Below are positions 33,022 to 45,586 of a DNA stretch of 62,000 nucleotides, one piece after another. Source of the DNA: Phoronis australis (taxonomy: Eukaryota > Phoronida > Phoronidae); the NCBI GenBank assembly GCA_002633005.1, contig NMRA01000034.1:345696-407695 (forward strand), read 5' to 3'. Below the pieces are notes generated by a model. It was not told where the DNA came from. It ran no database searches and was given only the letters and a program-made list of their open reading frames with translations. The first letter of the stretch is position 1, and every line of letters starts with the position of its first letter. Position numbers and translations under genes: made by a program.

Positions 33022-34171
33022 TACGTGTCTTGTACCGCCGCGTTTCAACGTCAGTTTGTCGTATTTTCAGTTCCATTCGCTGTCAGTTCGAGTACGCCTA
33101 CACGTTATTTTCTCCTATGGTTATTCATAAGGCATTTCGAAGAGTTTTAACTAAAAGACCTTTGAACGCCTCTTTAGACCATTCTTTTGAACGTCATTAA
33201 GCAAAAGTTGTTCTAAGACCCGACGCTGGTATATTGACAGGCTTGCAGTTATTACCTCAGAGTTCAAGAACAGCGATACGGGTTCTAGACATTTCTTCTC
33301 AGATGCATGACAAGTATAATACTTTGCGTTCGATTGATTTGAAATTGGCACACATGAGATGTGACATCTCATTATCCCGAGAATAATTGCAATTTATTCA
33401 AATAAGACGTGTGACAACCATTCGTTGTTTATCCAATTTCTAACTGTTTCACCACCATAGCATTGTTTTGCTTGACAAGAAATTGGTGGCACGTTCTTTT
33501 ACTTTAAAAATACCGGTTCGCTCCTTTTACCAGAAATCTACGTCCACGTGATATCAAACCGACCTCTTCTCTGGCTGACACCTGTCGTCAGTGAAGCTGT
33601 ACTATCTCAAAACTGTCAAGAAGAGCCGATCCTGATTGCAAGTGCGAAGCACGATTCCCGTTTTAGGTCTTTGGGCTTGTTCACGTATATTCAATGTAAA
33701 ATCCCTTTATGCGAAATCTTTTGCTGTGGTTTATTATACAAACCTAACTGAATTTTAAGAGTAGACAGAGAGATGACGTGCTGGCAAAATGAGAACAGCC
33801 TTTGATACAAAACTGTTCAAACGATGCCGTAGAGTTGTGTTCGTGGTAGGGAAAATGACCTCGAACTACCTAAGTGAATTCTCATCAAAGGAAATTGTCA
33901 AAAAGGCCCCCTTCGTCGGAAATCTGGTTGTGAAAAGATTTCGGAACCTTCTCATTGGCAATTCCCGTGTACTTCTTTTATGGAAGTAGCCCAGGGTGCT
34001 ATACTAACTCTCTCAGAACAAGACAATTTTCTTTGAATGTACTAAAGCCTTGCTTGTCTTTCGGTTACGTGTTGGTCATTGTTGCATATAAATTCCATGA
34101 TTAATCCAAAATGAGTGGTCATGATTTCATTACCGCTATAGGATTGTGGAATTGCTTACTTCGGACTACAC

Positions 34172-34293
34172 TGCATGGGCGGAACAGCCCCCCCCAAGCC
34201 TCCAGTGGTGCACCGCCCATAGACTGTGGGCGGCGCAGCACTGAAAAAATGTTGACTATAGCCCCCCAGCCCCCTATGGTGCGGTGCCCATGC
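34172..34293. repeat. GC-rich CCGCCCATG repeat family, dimeric copy
   Basis: Two similar half-units read GCCCCCCCCAAGCCTCCAG / GTGCACCGCCCATAG and GCCCCCCAGCCCCCTATGG / GCGGTGCCCATGCA, joined by GTGGGCGGCGCAGCACTGAA. The ends TGCATGGGC and GCCCATGCA are inverted. This looks like a small non-autonomous element. Confidence 0.65.
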
Positions 34294-35530
34294 ACTGGCA
34301 AGTTTAAGAGCGGAAGTAGAGCGATGGAAACGGGAATAAAATTCAGCAACTGAAGTACCTTTTGATAACTCTCACTAATATTTAGAGATACCCTACTTTT
34401 GGAGAAAAAATCTGATGAATTGGAAAGAAATGACACGTTTTGAAGAATGGGGACCAGCAATTTGCAACCTGGGCTGTATACATGTACCATTCCCAACTGC
34501 GTCTGATCAATCCATATATATGTACATGTAAGAAGATCGTGTGCGGCAATGAATAAAGTGGCTTTTTAAAGTGGGACGAGTAAGCAAACGTTTACCCTAC
34601 GTGTGCAATTTGGTTAAAGCAGGGCCCATGACCACCAAAGTACCTGTGACTTGGTTCTCAAATTGACCGATGAAATTACGTGAAATAAGCCTTCAATGTG
34701 ATTTGTTAAAAATGGTTAGAAATAGAGGGGAAACCACATTTGTCGAAATGTAGCCAAAGTGAGAAGAGGAAAATCTTTATGGACGCACGAGAAATTGCCA
34801 TATTTATCAAATTTTTATTTCCTCCACTGCACGTACACCACTGTCCAAAATGAATACAGCATCAGTGCCACAAAACCCGTGAATAAAGTTTCGTTTAAAA
34901 AGACACGGTCTTCTCTAGGGGAAAAAGAAAACAAACCTCGACACACTTGTACGCTCGATCCTTTTTATATTCATCTACCGGTCAGTTCAGGAATTGACTT
35001 TGTGTCACCAAAGCACTGGATTTACAACTTCTAAGCCATGTTGAAGTACTCACACCGGCTTAAACAATCCCCATATGAAATCATTCTTAAGCAGTCGATA
35101 ATTACCGGCTTTGAGGAAACCATGTTCGCGATAAATCAAAGTGTTATTGGAAAGTGTAAGGAGTACCGAGATCAAAGATAAGTTCCAAGAGCGAGAGAAG
35201 ATCTCTGCTTCTACTGCGCTTGAATGGTTTTAATTTACTTCGAATTGCATTGAGCTTTGAATATGCAACGGAGACAACTGAATTTCAAAAAATAATGTAT
35301 GAAAACCACAATACAACCCTTCTATCATTGTTTTGGCGCAGTGTAAGGTTACATTTGCCGAGCTTATGTCAACCACAGGGTGAAAGCAAATTTAACCTTT
35401 CGAAATGTCATTTATAGTTAATTACACTTCTGGTGTTAAAACATCTCTCACGCCGAGGAATTATTTCCAAGCTGAGCAAGTTAATGCCGATTTTATAACA
35501 CTAATGGCCCTAGGTGAAAATCTTGCTTGT
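34294..35530. other. Unassigned stretch
   Basis: No recognised coding or repeat feature. TACATGTA octamers are at 34479 and 34523. Confidence 0.4.
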
Positions 35531-35672
35531 GTTCAGTAACGTTAGGACCTACGCTACGACTTGGCTAAAATCTAGTCAAAGTCACATGCTCTCATTTAAA
35601 AAGTACACGGCAATGTCTCACTTAATTTTGCGCGAAGTCTGGCTTTTTAGCGAGGTCCTAGCGTTACTGAAC
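35531..35672. mobile_element. MITE family, copy 1 (142 bp)
   Basis: The inverted ends are GTTCAGTAACGTTAGGACCT and AGGTCCTAGCGTTACTGAAC. The inside carries CTAGTCAAAGTCACATGCTC and ATTTAAAA, shared with the copies at 35780-35918 and 45448-45586. There is no coding capacity. Confidence 0.8.
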
Positions 35673-35779
35673 GGGAGGCTGGTTTCACCTGACAGAAGAT
35701 GGTGGGTCAATTGTTTCCTTATATTTCATTTGCTGAACGTGATCAGCTTTGCATGTAGTGCGACCTGAGGCTGGGTAGA

Positions 35780-35918
35780 ATTCAGTTGTGGTGTCTCGCT
35801 TCGAGAAAACCTAACCAAAATCACGTGCTCTCATTTAAAATATGTGACAATATCTCGCGTAATCTCGCGAAGTCTTGCTTTCTAGCGAGGTGCTAACGAG
35901 GTCCTAGCGTTATTGAAC
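35780..35918. mobile_element. MITE family, copy 2 (diverged left end)
   Basis: It shares CACGTGCTCTCATTTAAAA, an ATATCTCGCGTAATCTCGCG-like block, and the right end GTCCTAGCGTTATTGAAC with the other copies. It has a duplicated GCGAGGTGCTAACGAGGTCC near the right end. It lies 107 bp after copy 1. Confidence 0.7.
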
Positions 35919-38900
35919 TCCACCCTGGTTTGCAGTCATAAAGAATAGGATGGATATATATAATTGAAAATGTCACGACCAGACCAGAGATGAGATGTGA
36001 ACAGACGAGACTGGTGCGATGCAATGGTTCACGATAACTCCTCGCAAAGCGGCATTAAAGCTGCCTTCCAAGAGAAAAACAACTTCTAATTTTGGCCCCT
36101 TATAGTTACCAAAGTAGTCTCTAATTTTTCCTTGGAAAAACTGAAAATGATATCGGGCCTCTAAAGAACTCATAGCACGTTATCGTTTGAGACCATACTA
36201 GGCGCCTAAAAAGTAAACGCCGTGAAAAGCCAACATTTAAAATGTTTGTAATAGCATATCTACATGTAAATATTTGAGTAATAGGTCTATGTATACAACG
36301 TTTGTCTATGTACTGTCTACAACTCAGGTATAATGGCTCGCGATTTCTGGGTTTGTCATTATATTTCTTCGATTTCTGGGTTTGTCATTATATTTCTTGT
36401 ACGTTCAGTGTATTCTTGATTAAATAGATATCACCTTAAAAGGCCAACTTGTGAAGCCTGGTCTCAAGCGACAATAAAACTGTAATAAGTCCTTTGCAAA
36501 CTCAGAAAGCATGCCCCATCTCACTAAAGAACAGGTTGAGACCGGCTTTATAGTGGCAAATGGTCTAAATCATAAGTTCGCTTTTTGGACTGAACGCGAA
36601 CGTTTATAGCCGTTTTAATTGAGCATTTTTAATAACATTTGTCCTTACAGCGTCTCCACTGTACGATTGGTACACGTATACGTGTTTCCTGTCATTTAAC
36701 AGATTGAAACTGAAATAAAGGCAATTGAAAGGAAGTCTGGAAGCCGATCTTCAAAATATCAATGGCTGTAGCAATTTTGATTTCCCATACAGTCGTGTGA
36801 TTGGAAATGCCAACCGATGCTTTAAATGCATAACTGCAGATGTAGAGCATGCGTTAGCGGCCTTGAGTTGAAAAACTACTTCTTATAATAACAACTCGCT
36901 ATTACCTTAATGAGTTAGTTTATTATTGATGTGATATACTTCTGTTTAATTCATTACGAGACTTGTAATAGTAACAGAGCTTTCAAATAATTCATGATGG
37001 TACTCTGTCTGTCTCTCTTGATATTTCATTAGTTCGGCAAACATGTTTGAAATCAGCGCAGTCCGCCAGCACGCGTCATATGTAGGTTACAACTTTTTTA
37101 AGTTAAGGTCATTTTGTTCCATATTCTGTTGAAAATTTCACGTTTTCTTTGTTTAATGGGTCCTAAGTTATCGCAGCATTTAAAGTAAGGCTTTCATTAT
37201 TGTTATTTCGTTGAAATTTTCGCGTTTTTGTTGTTTCATCCCTACACATTTTTCTGTGTTCTTTCCAACCTAATGGACGTTTTTGTTGCATCATATTCTC
37301 AGCAACAGCAACACACAGAAATTCTGCGAATTCAGTTTCGTGAAATCCAACATTACCACAGTTATTTTGACTTAAATGATTCAACAAAAGTATTGCAATA
37401 AACATTCTGTAGTTATCCGCGCAGTTTCTGCAGATTTGCATTAAACAGAACGCATAAAGATCAGATAACACTTGAAAGAAATACACGAAAGATGGGCATC
37501 GGCATGGCATACAGGGCTCTGTAATGTAATGTAAATAACGAAATTCGTTAAACCCTAACTGCGAGCAATTATCTCGACGGATGCCTCTCCTGCTATCACT
37601 CAAGTTACACTATTGTTAATTGATTTGCCATACATCACCCCACATCAGCATTTTATCCGAATAATTCAAGACGTTGGAACACTTCCAGATGTCTGTTCTA
37701 ATGACCTGTATTGATCGCCGATAAGGCGATTGCTTCTCTTGAAATATTTATGTTCAGGAAATATGATTACTTTAATCCATAATGCCGTGGTTAAGACGAA
37801 GCCGTGAACTAACCTAGGATTACCATTTCTTCATATGCGTGATTACCCAAACACAGAGCACATGTTGATGCCTGTTGTGGTTTGGGGCAGTTAAAGGCGG
37901 CCAATGACAGTGCTCATATATTTTTCCGTTGCTCATTATACAAGACACGGAACGTTAGTGCCCATGAGTAAACTAACAAAATGGAAACCAAAACTTCAAG
38001 TGCCGGCAAGATCTATTTTGAAAACATGAATTGAATATGTAGGAAGAAATTAAATGAAACTAGGAGTTATGATCATTATTTTTATGTTTTTAATTTAATA
38101 GCTGAAGTAAGTGTGCTTCAAACAAAACTAGACCGTTTTTTCAATAAACAGCGAAGACTACGGTATGAGCTTGCAAATTTCCAGATATTTGAGCTTCGTT
38201 TTCCACAAAAATATTATCAGAATATAACATTGGTCATCAGTATTCACCCTTTTCGAGCGGTATAAATGCACCACTGAAACTTCAGGAGATTTTAAAAATT
38301 AAAACTCACGGCGTATTTTAAGGAATTGTGTGTTCATTTATTTGGAAATGAGGGAGTTGAAACGCGGCACAACGTGTCGCTGTTAAACTGATACGAAAGC
38401 AGTCACCAGGCGGCGAGTACCGCGCTCAAAAATAGTTACGAGACAATTTACGAGAAATGGCAGCAGAAGTTATCAACAGCAGAAATGGTCTCTTGGCATT
38501 GCCTTTCAAGCCCGGCGTTTCAACTGAAGATAATGTCGTGCTTTTTTGATTTGGAATACCGCATCTGGATAGACCTACATGTACATGCGGAAATAATCTG
38601 ACCAGATATGAGCAATCTAATGTTCTAGTGTAGGTATATCATGGACACGAAAGCAAATGTATATCCGTATTTTGTAACCAGTTTTATCCATGCTCACAAA
38701 ACTGAAGTGGAGGTGCCGTGAAATACTGGGACTGACCTAAATTGCGTTCCGTAAAGCAAGTTTAATGCCAGAATAGCGATGTCACACAAGTCCTTATCAT
38801 TATAAAATTGGTTTCGATTCGTTCTTTATTCAAATGAAGAATGATTTCAAGGTTTGCTAAGAAGCTGACAGTTTCTTGATGATTGGAAAAACCTCGAGAA

Positions 38901-40465
38901 ATCAACTTGTAGAGCTTACTGTCAAGCACCAACGAACAGTCAGCTCTTTTGAAGCTCTGAAATTCACCCAATTTGACCCAGGAACAATTGAGACCAATTT
39001 TATGTCGTTAAGTAATCTAAATCAGACGGGACATGGGTTTAGTAGCCAAATACAGACCGTCTCTCGGCGATTTTCTGAAATCATGCAATAAGATCATCGT
39101 GAGCATTCTTTCATTATGAGATTTTTTAGAAATTCTTGACAGTTAACAGTGGAAGCAGAAGAGGGGGAGACACCATAGCGCTCGGTGTCCTGCCTGTCAA
39201 CGCCAAACAACTGGTCCGTCACCTAATGCTATGCCCTGACGTACTGTACGGATCAGAGCTCATGAAGTACAACGCAGATGTATTTGAGTTTCCAGGCATT
39301 ATCTTCCTTTGTTCTGTGTTTGCAATTTCGGAAGTGATGCTAGTTATAAAATAATCTATAAAATATCACGTTAGGCGATCAGTTGTCATCAACTATGTAA
39401 CGTTAATTTTCTCTGTCGGACCTGGATGACTAATGTCTCTGAAAATACCATTTGCAGACTAGTTATATTGTGTATTAAAGCGAACGGCAATTCTAATTTT
39501 TCATTACGAGCGCAAAACCAGCTGTGTCGCGTTTTGAGGCCGAGGGCAAATTAAAGACCAGGGTTTCTGAGTCATTTCTGGCTTTTTTATTATTTTAAAC
39601 TATATGATTTCCGAGGCGTTATTTGCCAGGCTGGGCCCTTTTAGTGCTTCTACCCCCGCTTGCAAAAATAACTGCGCACTAGTGGAGAGGTTTGACTATT
39701 GATACACACACACATGTTGATATGAAGTGAAAGTCTGCAGTGGCTGTCATTTTACCCACACCATGTGGCCCACCCTCAGATGACCCCGAAATGAACATTA
39801 AAAATCGCAATAAACATTGACAGATCTTGTGAAGTAATGGTCTTCGAGTTTTTTGAAATTTTTCACGTAAACAAATGCTAAACTGGCTGAACAGTGCCAC
39901 AACAATAATAAAAGTACTCATATCGAGCTCGGATCAAAATGGCCAAGTTCAAATATAAGATAAAATAAGCTATTTAAGGTTATGTAGAACCTTAGAAAAA
40001 TGACCAAATTTGGTTAACTTTGGATCGTCATATTTCAGAAAAGCTGTGAAACGTTCAGATACTATGCTTTATATACTGTTCCCCAGAACGCCGTTGCGAG
40101 TTGGCTTTGTAATTTTCCACTTTTGCATGAGGTGCTATAAAAATAAGACTTTTATGGTCTTCATGAAATCAAGCTAAAATTTCATAAAACGAAAACGAAG
40201 TGATAATTTAGAAAACTGTAACATTTTTGAGAATTCACCTTAAATATTTATATCAAATGAAATTGGGTAACGTTATTGATGCCTAAATATTACTAAAAAT
40301 AGGGTGGCCACGTGACCTGATTCAAGGCAGATTCATATAAAGTCCAAAATCGAATTCTACTTTATCTTTGTACTTTCAGAAACCATATTCTTCATTGCGA
40401 ATAATGCATTGTTTTTCAGATATCTGGCTAAATATACAGGCTCGTTGATAATGAAAACTATTTGC
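35919..40465. other. Unassigned stretch with small repeats
   Basis: A perfect tandem duplication of 29 bp lies at 36341-36398 (CGATTTCTGGGTTTGTCATT start). Short dispersed repeats lie at 36455-36582 and 38980-39025. The 146-residue minus frame at 37163-37603 has no recognisable domain, signal peptide or splice context, and I do not call it a gene. Confidence 0.4.
36341..36398. repeat. Perfect 29-bp tandem duplication
   Basis: Two identical units, 36341-36369 and 36370-36398, both starting CGATTTCTGGG. Perfect identity means a recent event or an assembly artefact. Confidence 0.9.
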
Positions 40466-40471
40466 TGGCGG

Positions 40472-40562
40472 TCTGGTACGCGTTGTACCAGACGTGTGCA
40501 GGCGCCCAGGCGGGCACGTCTGGTAGGCCTACACGTTATACCAGACGTGTGCAGGCCGCCCA
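40472..40562. repeat. Hairpin cluster with direct repeats of TACCAGACGTGTGCAGGC
   Basis: TACCAGACGTGTGCAGGC occurs at 40486-40503 and 40539-40556. The first hairpin, TCTGGTAC / GTACCAGA, has an 8-bp stem (40472-40492). The second, CACGTCTGGTA / TACCAGACGTG, has an 11-bp stem (40515-40549). GC-rich in an AT-rich setting, it may be the end of a DNA element. Confidence 0.75.
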
Positions 40563-40599
40563 TGTTTAATCTTTATTAATGCATATTAATAGCATTAAA

Positions 40600-41464
40600 C
40601 ATTTCTTGCCCTTAGAAACTTTGACAACTGTTTGTATTGGTCTTGTCCTCCCTCAATTTAATTATGGAATTCTGCTAATTACAGAAAAAGGTTATTCGCA
40701 CTATTACCTCTACTTATTTTAATGCCCATACAGATCTTTTATTTAAGACTACACAGATACTTAAAATAAAGTACTTGTATGCTATTGCTATTATCATTTT
40801 TTCTACAAATATGTTCATAATTACGTACCTTCATTTTTTAGCACGTTCAATTTAATAACTTGTGGGTCTGTTCAGGAACATTACACTAGACAACGACATC
40901 TACAAACTCCTCGTTGTGCTAAATCATTTGCTAAAGATTCAGTTCGCAATGTCCTATCTCATATCATTAATAACCTTCCTGAAAGTGTTTCCCAAAAAAT
41001 TATACCCATTCATTATCCTCTGTTATAAATTATTTTAAGAAAGCTTGTTTTGAAAGTTATGAACTTGAGTGCACTATTCCCAACTGCTTTGTGTGTATCT
41101 ATTTTCGATAATCTCTCCTAGTCTTTTTACATGTAGATTTAAATTACATTATCACCTAATTTTGTAATTCTGATTATCTGTGACACTGTAGTTTTTTACT
41201 CTGTGGTGGCTTCGTGGTCAGAGGACCCTTCGGGTCCTTCACGGAGTCTCCATAAGCGTAAATTTGTATCATGAGCGACGCACTATAGGGGGCTGGGGGC
41301 TATAGCCCCCACTTTTTTCAGTGCTACGCCGCACGTGGTCTATAGGCGGTGCACCACAGGGGGGCTGAGGGGCTTTAGCCCCCATTTTTTTCAGTGCTGC
41401 GCCTCCCAGGTGTATTAATTGTATTTTTTGTCTTCAACGTGAATAAAGTGTATTACTACTACTA
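40600..41464 (+). pseudogene. CR1/L2-like LINE, C-terminal reverse transcriptase remnant and 3' UTR
   Basis: In shifting frames, RTITSTYFNAHTDLLFKTTQ, LKIKYLYAIAI, HYTRQRHLQTPR and NYFKKACF follow each other. They match the end of CR1/L2-type proteins (AxRIITxxxxxxHTxPLFxxLxILK, then HxYxTRxxxxL, then FKxxLKxxL). The 3' UTR has a GTGGTCAGAGGACCCTTCGG hairpin region (41216-41260) and ends in AATAAAGTG with (TACTAC)n at about 41440-41464. A GC-rich repeat (41271-41410) is inserted in this 3' UTR. The sequence is heavily decayed. Confidence 0.6.
41271..41410. repeat. GC-rich CCGCCCATG repeat family, dimeric copy inserted in a LINE 3' UTR
   Basis: The sequence is homologous, in reverse orientation, to 34172-34293. 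ATAGGGGGCTGGGGGCTATA and GGGGGGCTGAGGGGCTTTAG half-units are each followed by a TTTTTTCAGTGCT(G/A)CGCC word. TGTAT stands on both sides (41265-41269 and 41411-41415), a possible 5-bp target duplication. Confidence 0.7.
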
Positions 41465-43224
41465 TAGTAAAACCTAGTTGAGGATTTAGAGACCTGACTC
41501 AAGGGTCTAGCAGTGTGCCCCCGTGGGACTCGCAATATAAGAAAGTGGTCTTGCTTTAGTTCACGACTCGATTTCTGACACGTCGCAACAACCAATCTCG
41601 TGTATGAAACTCCGGAGGTTACAAAGTAACAGTCGTACATGTATTTACCATATTTAATTAAAGTCGATTCTGCGAAAAGATTGGATTGTCACGTGTAAGG
41701 TTGCCACCAGTACAAACCACTGTCATTAAAAATGCAACAGCCATGGCTTCAGGCAAAAAGTTAAAGTAATAATTTTCATTTTTGTTCCAGGTTGCTGCTC
41801 TTGAATTGGTGGAATGGCAGAGAGTCAAAACGACGTATTCGAAACTCAGGTACAATATTACTGTTTGCGTTGATCTAGGGGCTGTCCCTCGAAGACTGTA
41901 TTGTCTCTTGTCTTAAAACCAGTCTACGCATGGCTTACCATGTTTCACGAAATCAAACTGATGCTAACAGTTAGAATAACTCTGATCCAAAGGAAAGAAA
42001 TCTGTAACTTGCTAGGAGCAGACTAAAATCCACAGTCAAGAACAAGGAATGGACTTTTGACTGTAGACTCTTCGACATCAGAACCCAGTGGTAGTGTGGG
42101 TGCAGTTTGGGATTACAGAGGTTGTACGCTCCACATCTATTCCTGACCTGCTAAAGTGACGTCATTTCCCCGGATGTGGTTCGCATTAACTTGTTCCAAC
42201 ACGCAGAAAACGACTTTTGTTACTGCCCAGAAACAATCTCAAAAGTCCACCCACTACCAAATAACACATAGGCCAAATGGGCATAAAATATTTATTTTTC
42301 TTGCTTTTTGGGCCCTTATCGCTTCTTGGTTATCAGAAAAATGGCAATTGGGCAATTACCGTGCTCAGAGTTGTACTGACATGCCAGTTAAGCATCTCGA
42401 TCAATCGCGAAGTTCTCAACCTGGAACACCGTGGCAAGCCAGCGAAACGTGGCTTTCAGCATTTAAAATATAGGAAAACTTGGAAAAAAGATCCCTCCAC
42501 CAGCTTGGCCGTTTCCAGTTCATATCGTGAATAATACGCTTTCAAGGAAGTCACGCATTTTTAAAGATATGGGAGAATTTTCACCGCTCGTCCTTCTGAG
42601 CGGCTTTTACCAAGATTAAAGAGAGCGCGGCGCCAGAGCCTGGCGGACTCAGTTGCGATGGCCGTATTGTCCGGTGCGAGCAAGACCCAATTAAATGTAA
42701 TTACCCTACCATAAACTGTATTAAACATCTCTGACTGTACATTATGGCGAATTTTCAAAATGCATTGATCGCTAATTTTCCTTAAAAACGAACACCAGCT
42801 GGAAAAAACAACCAAGTACGGTTTTCGATTTTTAAAAATCGATGAACTAATAATCTAAAAACTACAACCATTGGGTACGATTGAAGATAGACTACAGCGC
42901 GTATTGATATACTCGGTGGATATACAAACGCTGATCAGAGTTAACAATATCACGTGGATTCATTTTTTACTATTCTTTCAATCTCGTTTAACCAGATTTT
43001 TGACCAGGAAACAGTTGTGCCTACTTTTCATTTTTTATTAATGATAAAGAGCTAGAATAGTTACAGTGTATATAGTCAGTGCCACCGAAATTGTCCAGAG
43101 ATTCCAAATCTTCAGTTCTGGTTATCACCATATTTGCACTTTTGTATATATTTTATGATTTGGGTTCTAATAAAGATTAAACTTTAATGACACGTGAAAT
43201 GTTTAGTAATAAGGAAAGTTTAAG
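41465..43224. other. Unassigned stretch
   Basis: No recognised domain in any frame. The frames at 42156-42473 and 42561-42815 are of ordinary chance length. One TACATGTA at 41636. Confidence 0.4.
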
Positions 43225-43670
43225 GATGGGCTCACAATGAACTTAACTTAAGTTTCGCTGGCGATCAAAATCTATCCCTGTTTTGGTACTTCAAGTTTAA
43301 AACATAGATAAAAAGTTATCAACCCGTTCCCGGTAAGAAAAAAAAACAAGTGGGCAGAAGCATTACAAATTAAATCACGAAAACCAATATGAAACATATC
43401 GTTCCTTTGGGAAGTGCCCTTTGTGAAGATAAACATTTTGTAATATTTATAATGTACCGAATTAAAACTACTCTCCATAGTTGCCGGCTGTAACTCTGCA
43501 AATATCAGAGAAAACCAAATTGGGGTTACTAACAACAACCATTGTTGAGACAGTAATGCTAGTTATTACCTTTCCACTTCATTAGCTCACATCTACATCA
43601 ATACAAGGGGCGTGCTGAATAGGCATCGTAAAAGTTGTCTGGGGCTAAGGGAATCTAAGCTGTGACCAGT
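43225..43670. repeat. Dispersed repeat, copy B (copy A at 1620-2055)
   Basis: Same orientation as copy A. Shared blocks include GGTAAGAAAAAAAAACAAGT, GGAAGTGCCCTTTG, a TAGTTATTACCTTTCCACT block and ACATCTACATCAATACAA. Copy B lacks about 40 bp of copy A around the TAATTAACTTTTTAG segment. Confidence 0.7.
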
Positions 43671-45447
43671 GTAAGCGAGGAATTCTTCATATGTTGCAAC
43701 TGTCCCTGTAACAGATCACCTCATCCTTGTGTTCTGCTACAGGACGTCCGTCAGCAATCTCCTTGAGGGAATTGTTCGTATTACTTTAAATATACATGTA
43801 TGACCAGCATATCACTAGGCATGCTCAATAGTTTTCCAGTTCTGGTCTTTAGCTTATTACACTCGTTTGTATGACTTCTGTGTGCAACAGAATCAGGGAT
43901 GTGAGTTTGCACCTGAGACGACACGCTCCACATATGGCTTTGCCCTGGCCTCAAGGTGAATGCACAGTGGTGGAAGACTAATTAGTTAATTAGGTTTGTT
44001 GATAACTGTAGTCTGTTTGAATACTATTACTCGTGCCGACATAATAGGCCGGGTAATGGCAACGTAAATCCAGAGCCTATTCTTGGAAGACATCACCCAC
44101 ACTTTAACTACTACACGACTACATCTCATCAGCGTAGTCTTAGCTTTCGAGGCCTTTTCTATATTATGCAGAGTCAAGCAAAGGCGATGATGTAGAATGA
44201 CACCAAAGTAAGTCGCCTTATTTACAAAATGGCTACTAATGATGATGAAAGGCTGAATTGACCGTAGCGAGATGTGTCAAGATAGATGCTGGACACATTG
44301 AAAGCAAAATCGCCTGCATAGGTTTTAACATACAAATTTGGACTCATGGTAGTCGATAATATTCGTAGAAACGATGTTGGAGAGAGTGGGTGAGGCAGCG
44401 CTACCATGAAGTGTGCCCCTGGTGGTGCGAACCGTCACAATCACAACCTTCAAGTACGCTGTTTCGGATCGTCTTCTGAGCATAATGATCCAGCTAGTAG
44501 GACACTTCTTCACCTTGAAGTGATTTATTGCTACTTGAGCCGCATCGTGCTTAACATTGCAGATGGCAAATAGTTATCAAAAAACGTCCTTTCCAATCTA
44601 TCAACCAGATGATGTAGCACACCTTGCTTGCCAAAACACCAAAGGATGAACATTTGCAGCCATTTGACGCGGAAGGACGTAAGATTATAGGCAGGTTATC
44701 TAGGACCATAATAAACGACATCAGATCTAAGTCAAGTATCGAAAAACTGTGCTTTGTCAACCAGTAAAACCTTATATTGTCTCAAAGGAGAAAGGTCGAG
44801 AAATCTACAAATACGTTTCAGAATCTTACTACTGTGTCTCTATTATTCTCACCACGTTTCTAAATCAAATTTTCATTTGCAATAAAGGTACATTTATAGC
44901 AAAATAACTCCCAGCAGATTTTACTTAAACTTTTTAAAGGACAAAAGAAAAAACGCTGTTAGGAATTTTTTATTATTCCCTAATTCAGGTTTTATGTTAA
45001 ATTAACTAGCAAAACACAAGGCATTTTTGTAAAAAATGATACGGTCTTATTCGTGTATCACTTGGTTCGCAAAGACTAGGCGTTTTAAAGAAAAATCCTG
45101 ACAGCGTTTTTAGACAAACAATAAAGTTTTCATTTAAAAAATCGGCTGGGGTGTTATTTTGCTATGAATGTATCTTTCTTGCACATAATAATTCGACTTA
45201 AAAACGTGGTCACGTGGCAATAATTAAACGATACAGTCATAAGAAGTATAACAGCTTAATATTTAAAGTGAATCATCATCAGAATCCTCAATCTTTCTCC
45301 TTTAAAAAATTCTTTTAATGGTTTACAAAGCATAGTTTCTCAACATCTGAATTGACCTTAAGCCAACCAGATCGCTCCGCCTATAATGTCACGTGATGCG
45401 GAAGTCCGACAACAGAGAATGGCTTCGTCAAGCAAGACCGGGCGTGC
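43671..45447. other. Unassigned stretch
   Basis: Minus-strand frames at 44222-44513 are unrecognised. TACATGTA at 43793. Very AT-rich between 44860 and 45340. Confidence 0.4.
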
Positions 45448-45586
45448 GTTCAGTAGACGCTAGGACCTACGCTAGGACCTAGCTAAAACCTAGTCAAAGT
45501 CACGTGCTCTCATATAAAATGCATGGCAATATCTCACGTAATCTTGCAAAGTCTTGCTTTTTAGCGAGGTCCTAGAGTTACTGAAC
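45448..45586. mobile_element. MITE family, copy 3
   Basis: The ends GTTCAGTAGACGCTAGGACC and GGTCCTAGAGTTACTGAAC are inverted. The interior CTAGTCAAAGTCACGTGCTC and TTAGCGAGG are shared with 35531-35672. Its left end has a local duplication (CGCTAGGACCTACGCTAGGA). Confidence 0.8.

Noticed and set aside
37163-37603. 146-residue minus-strand open frame
   Set aside because: No domain, signal peptide or splice context; amino-acid composition fits chance; no second copy in the window.
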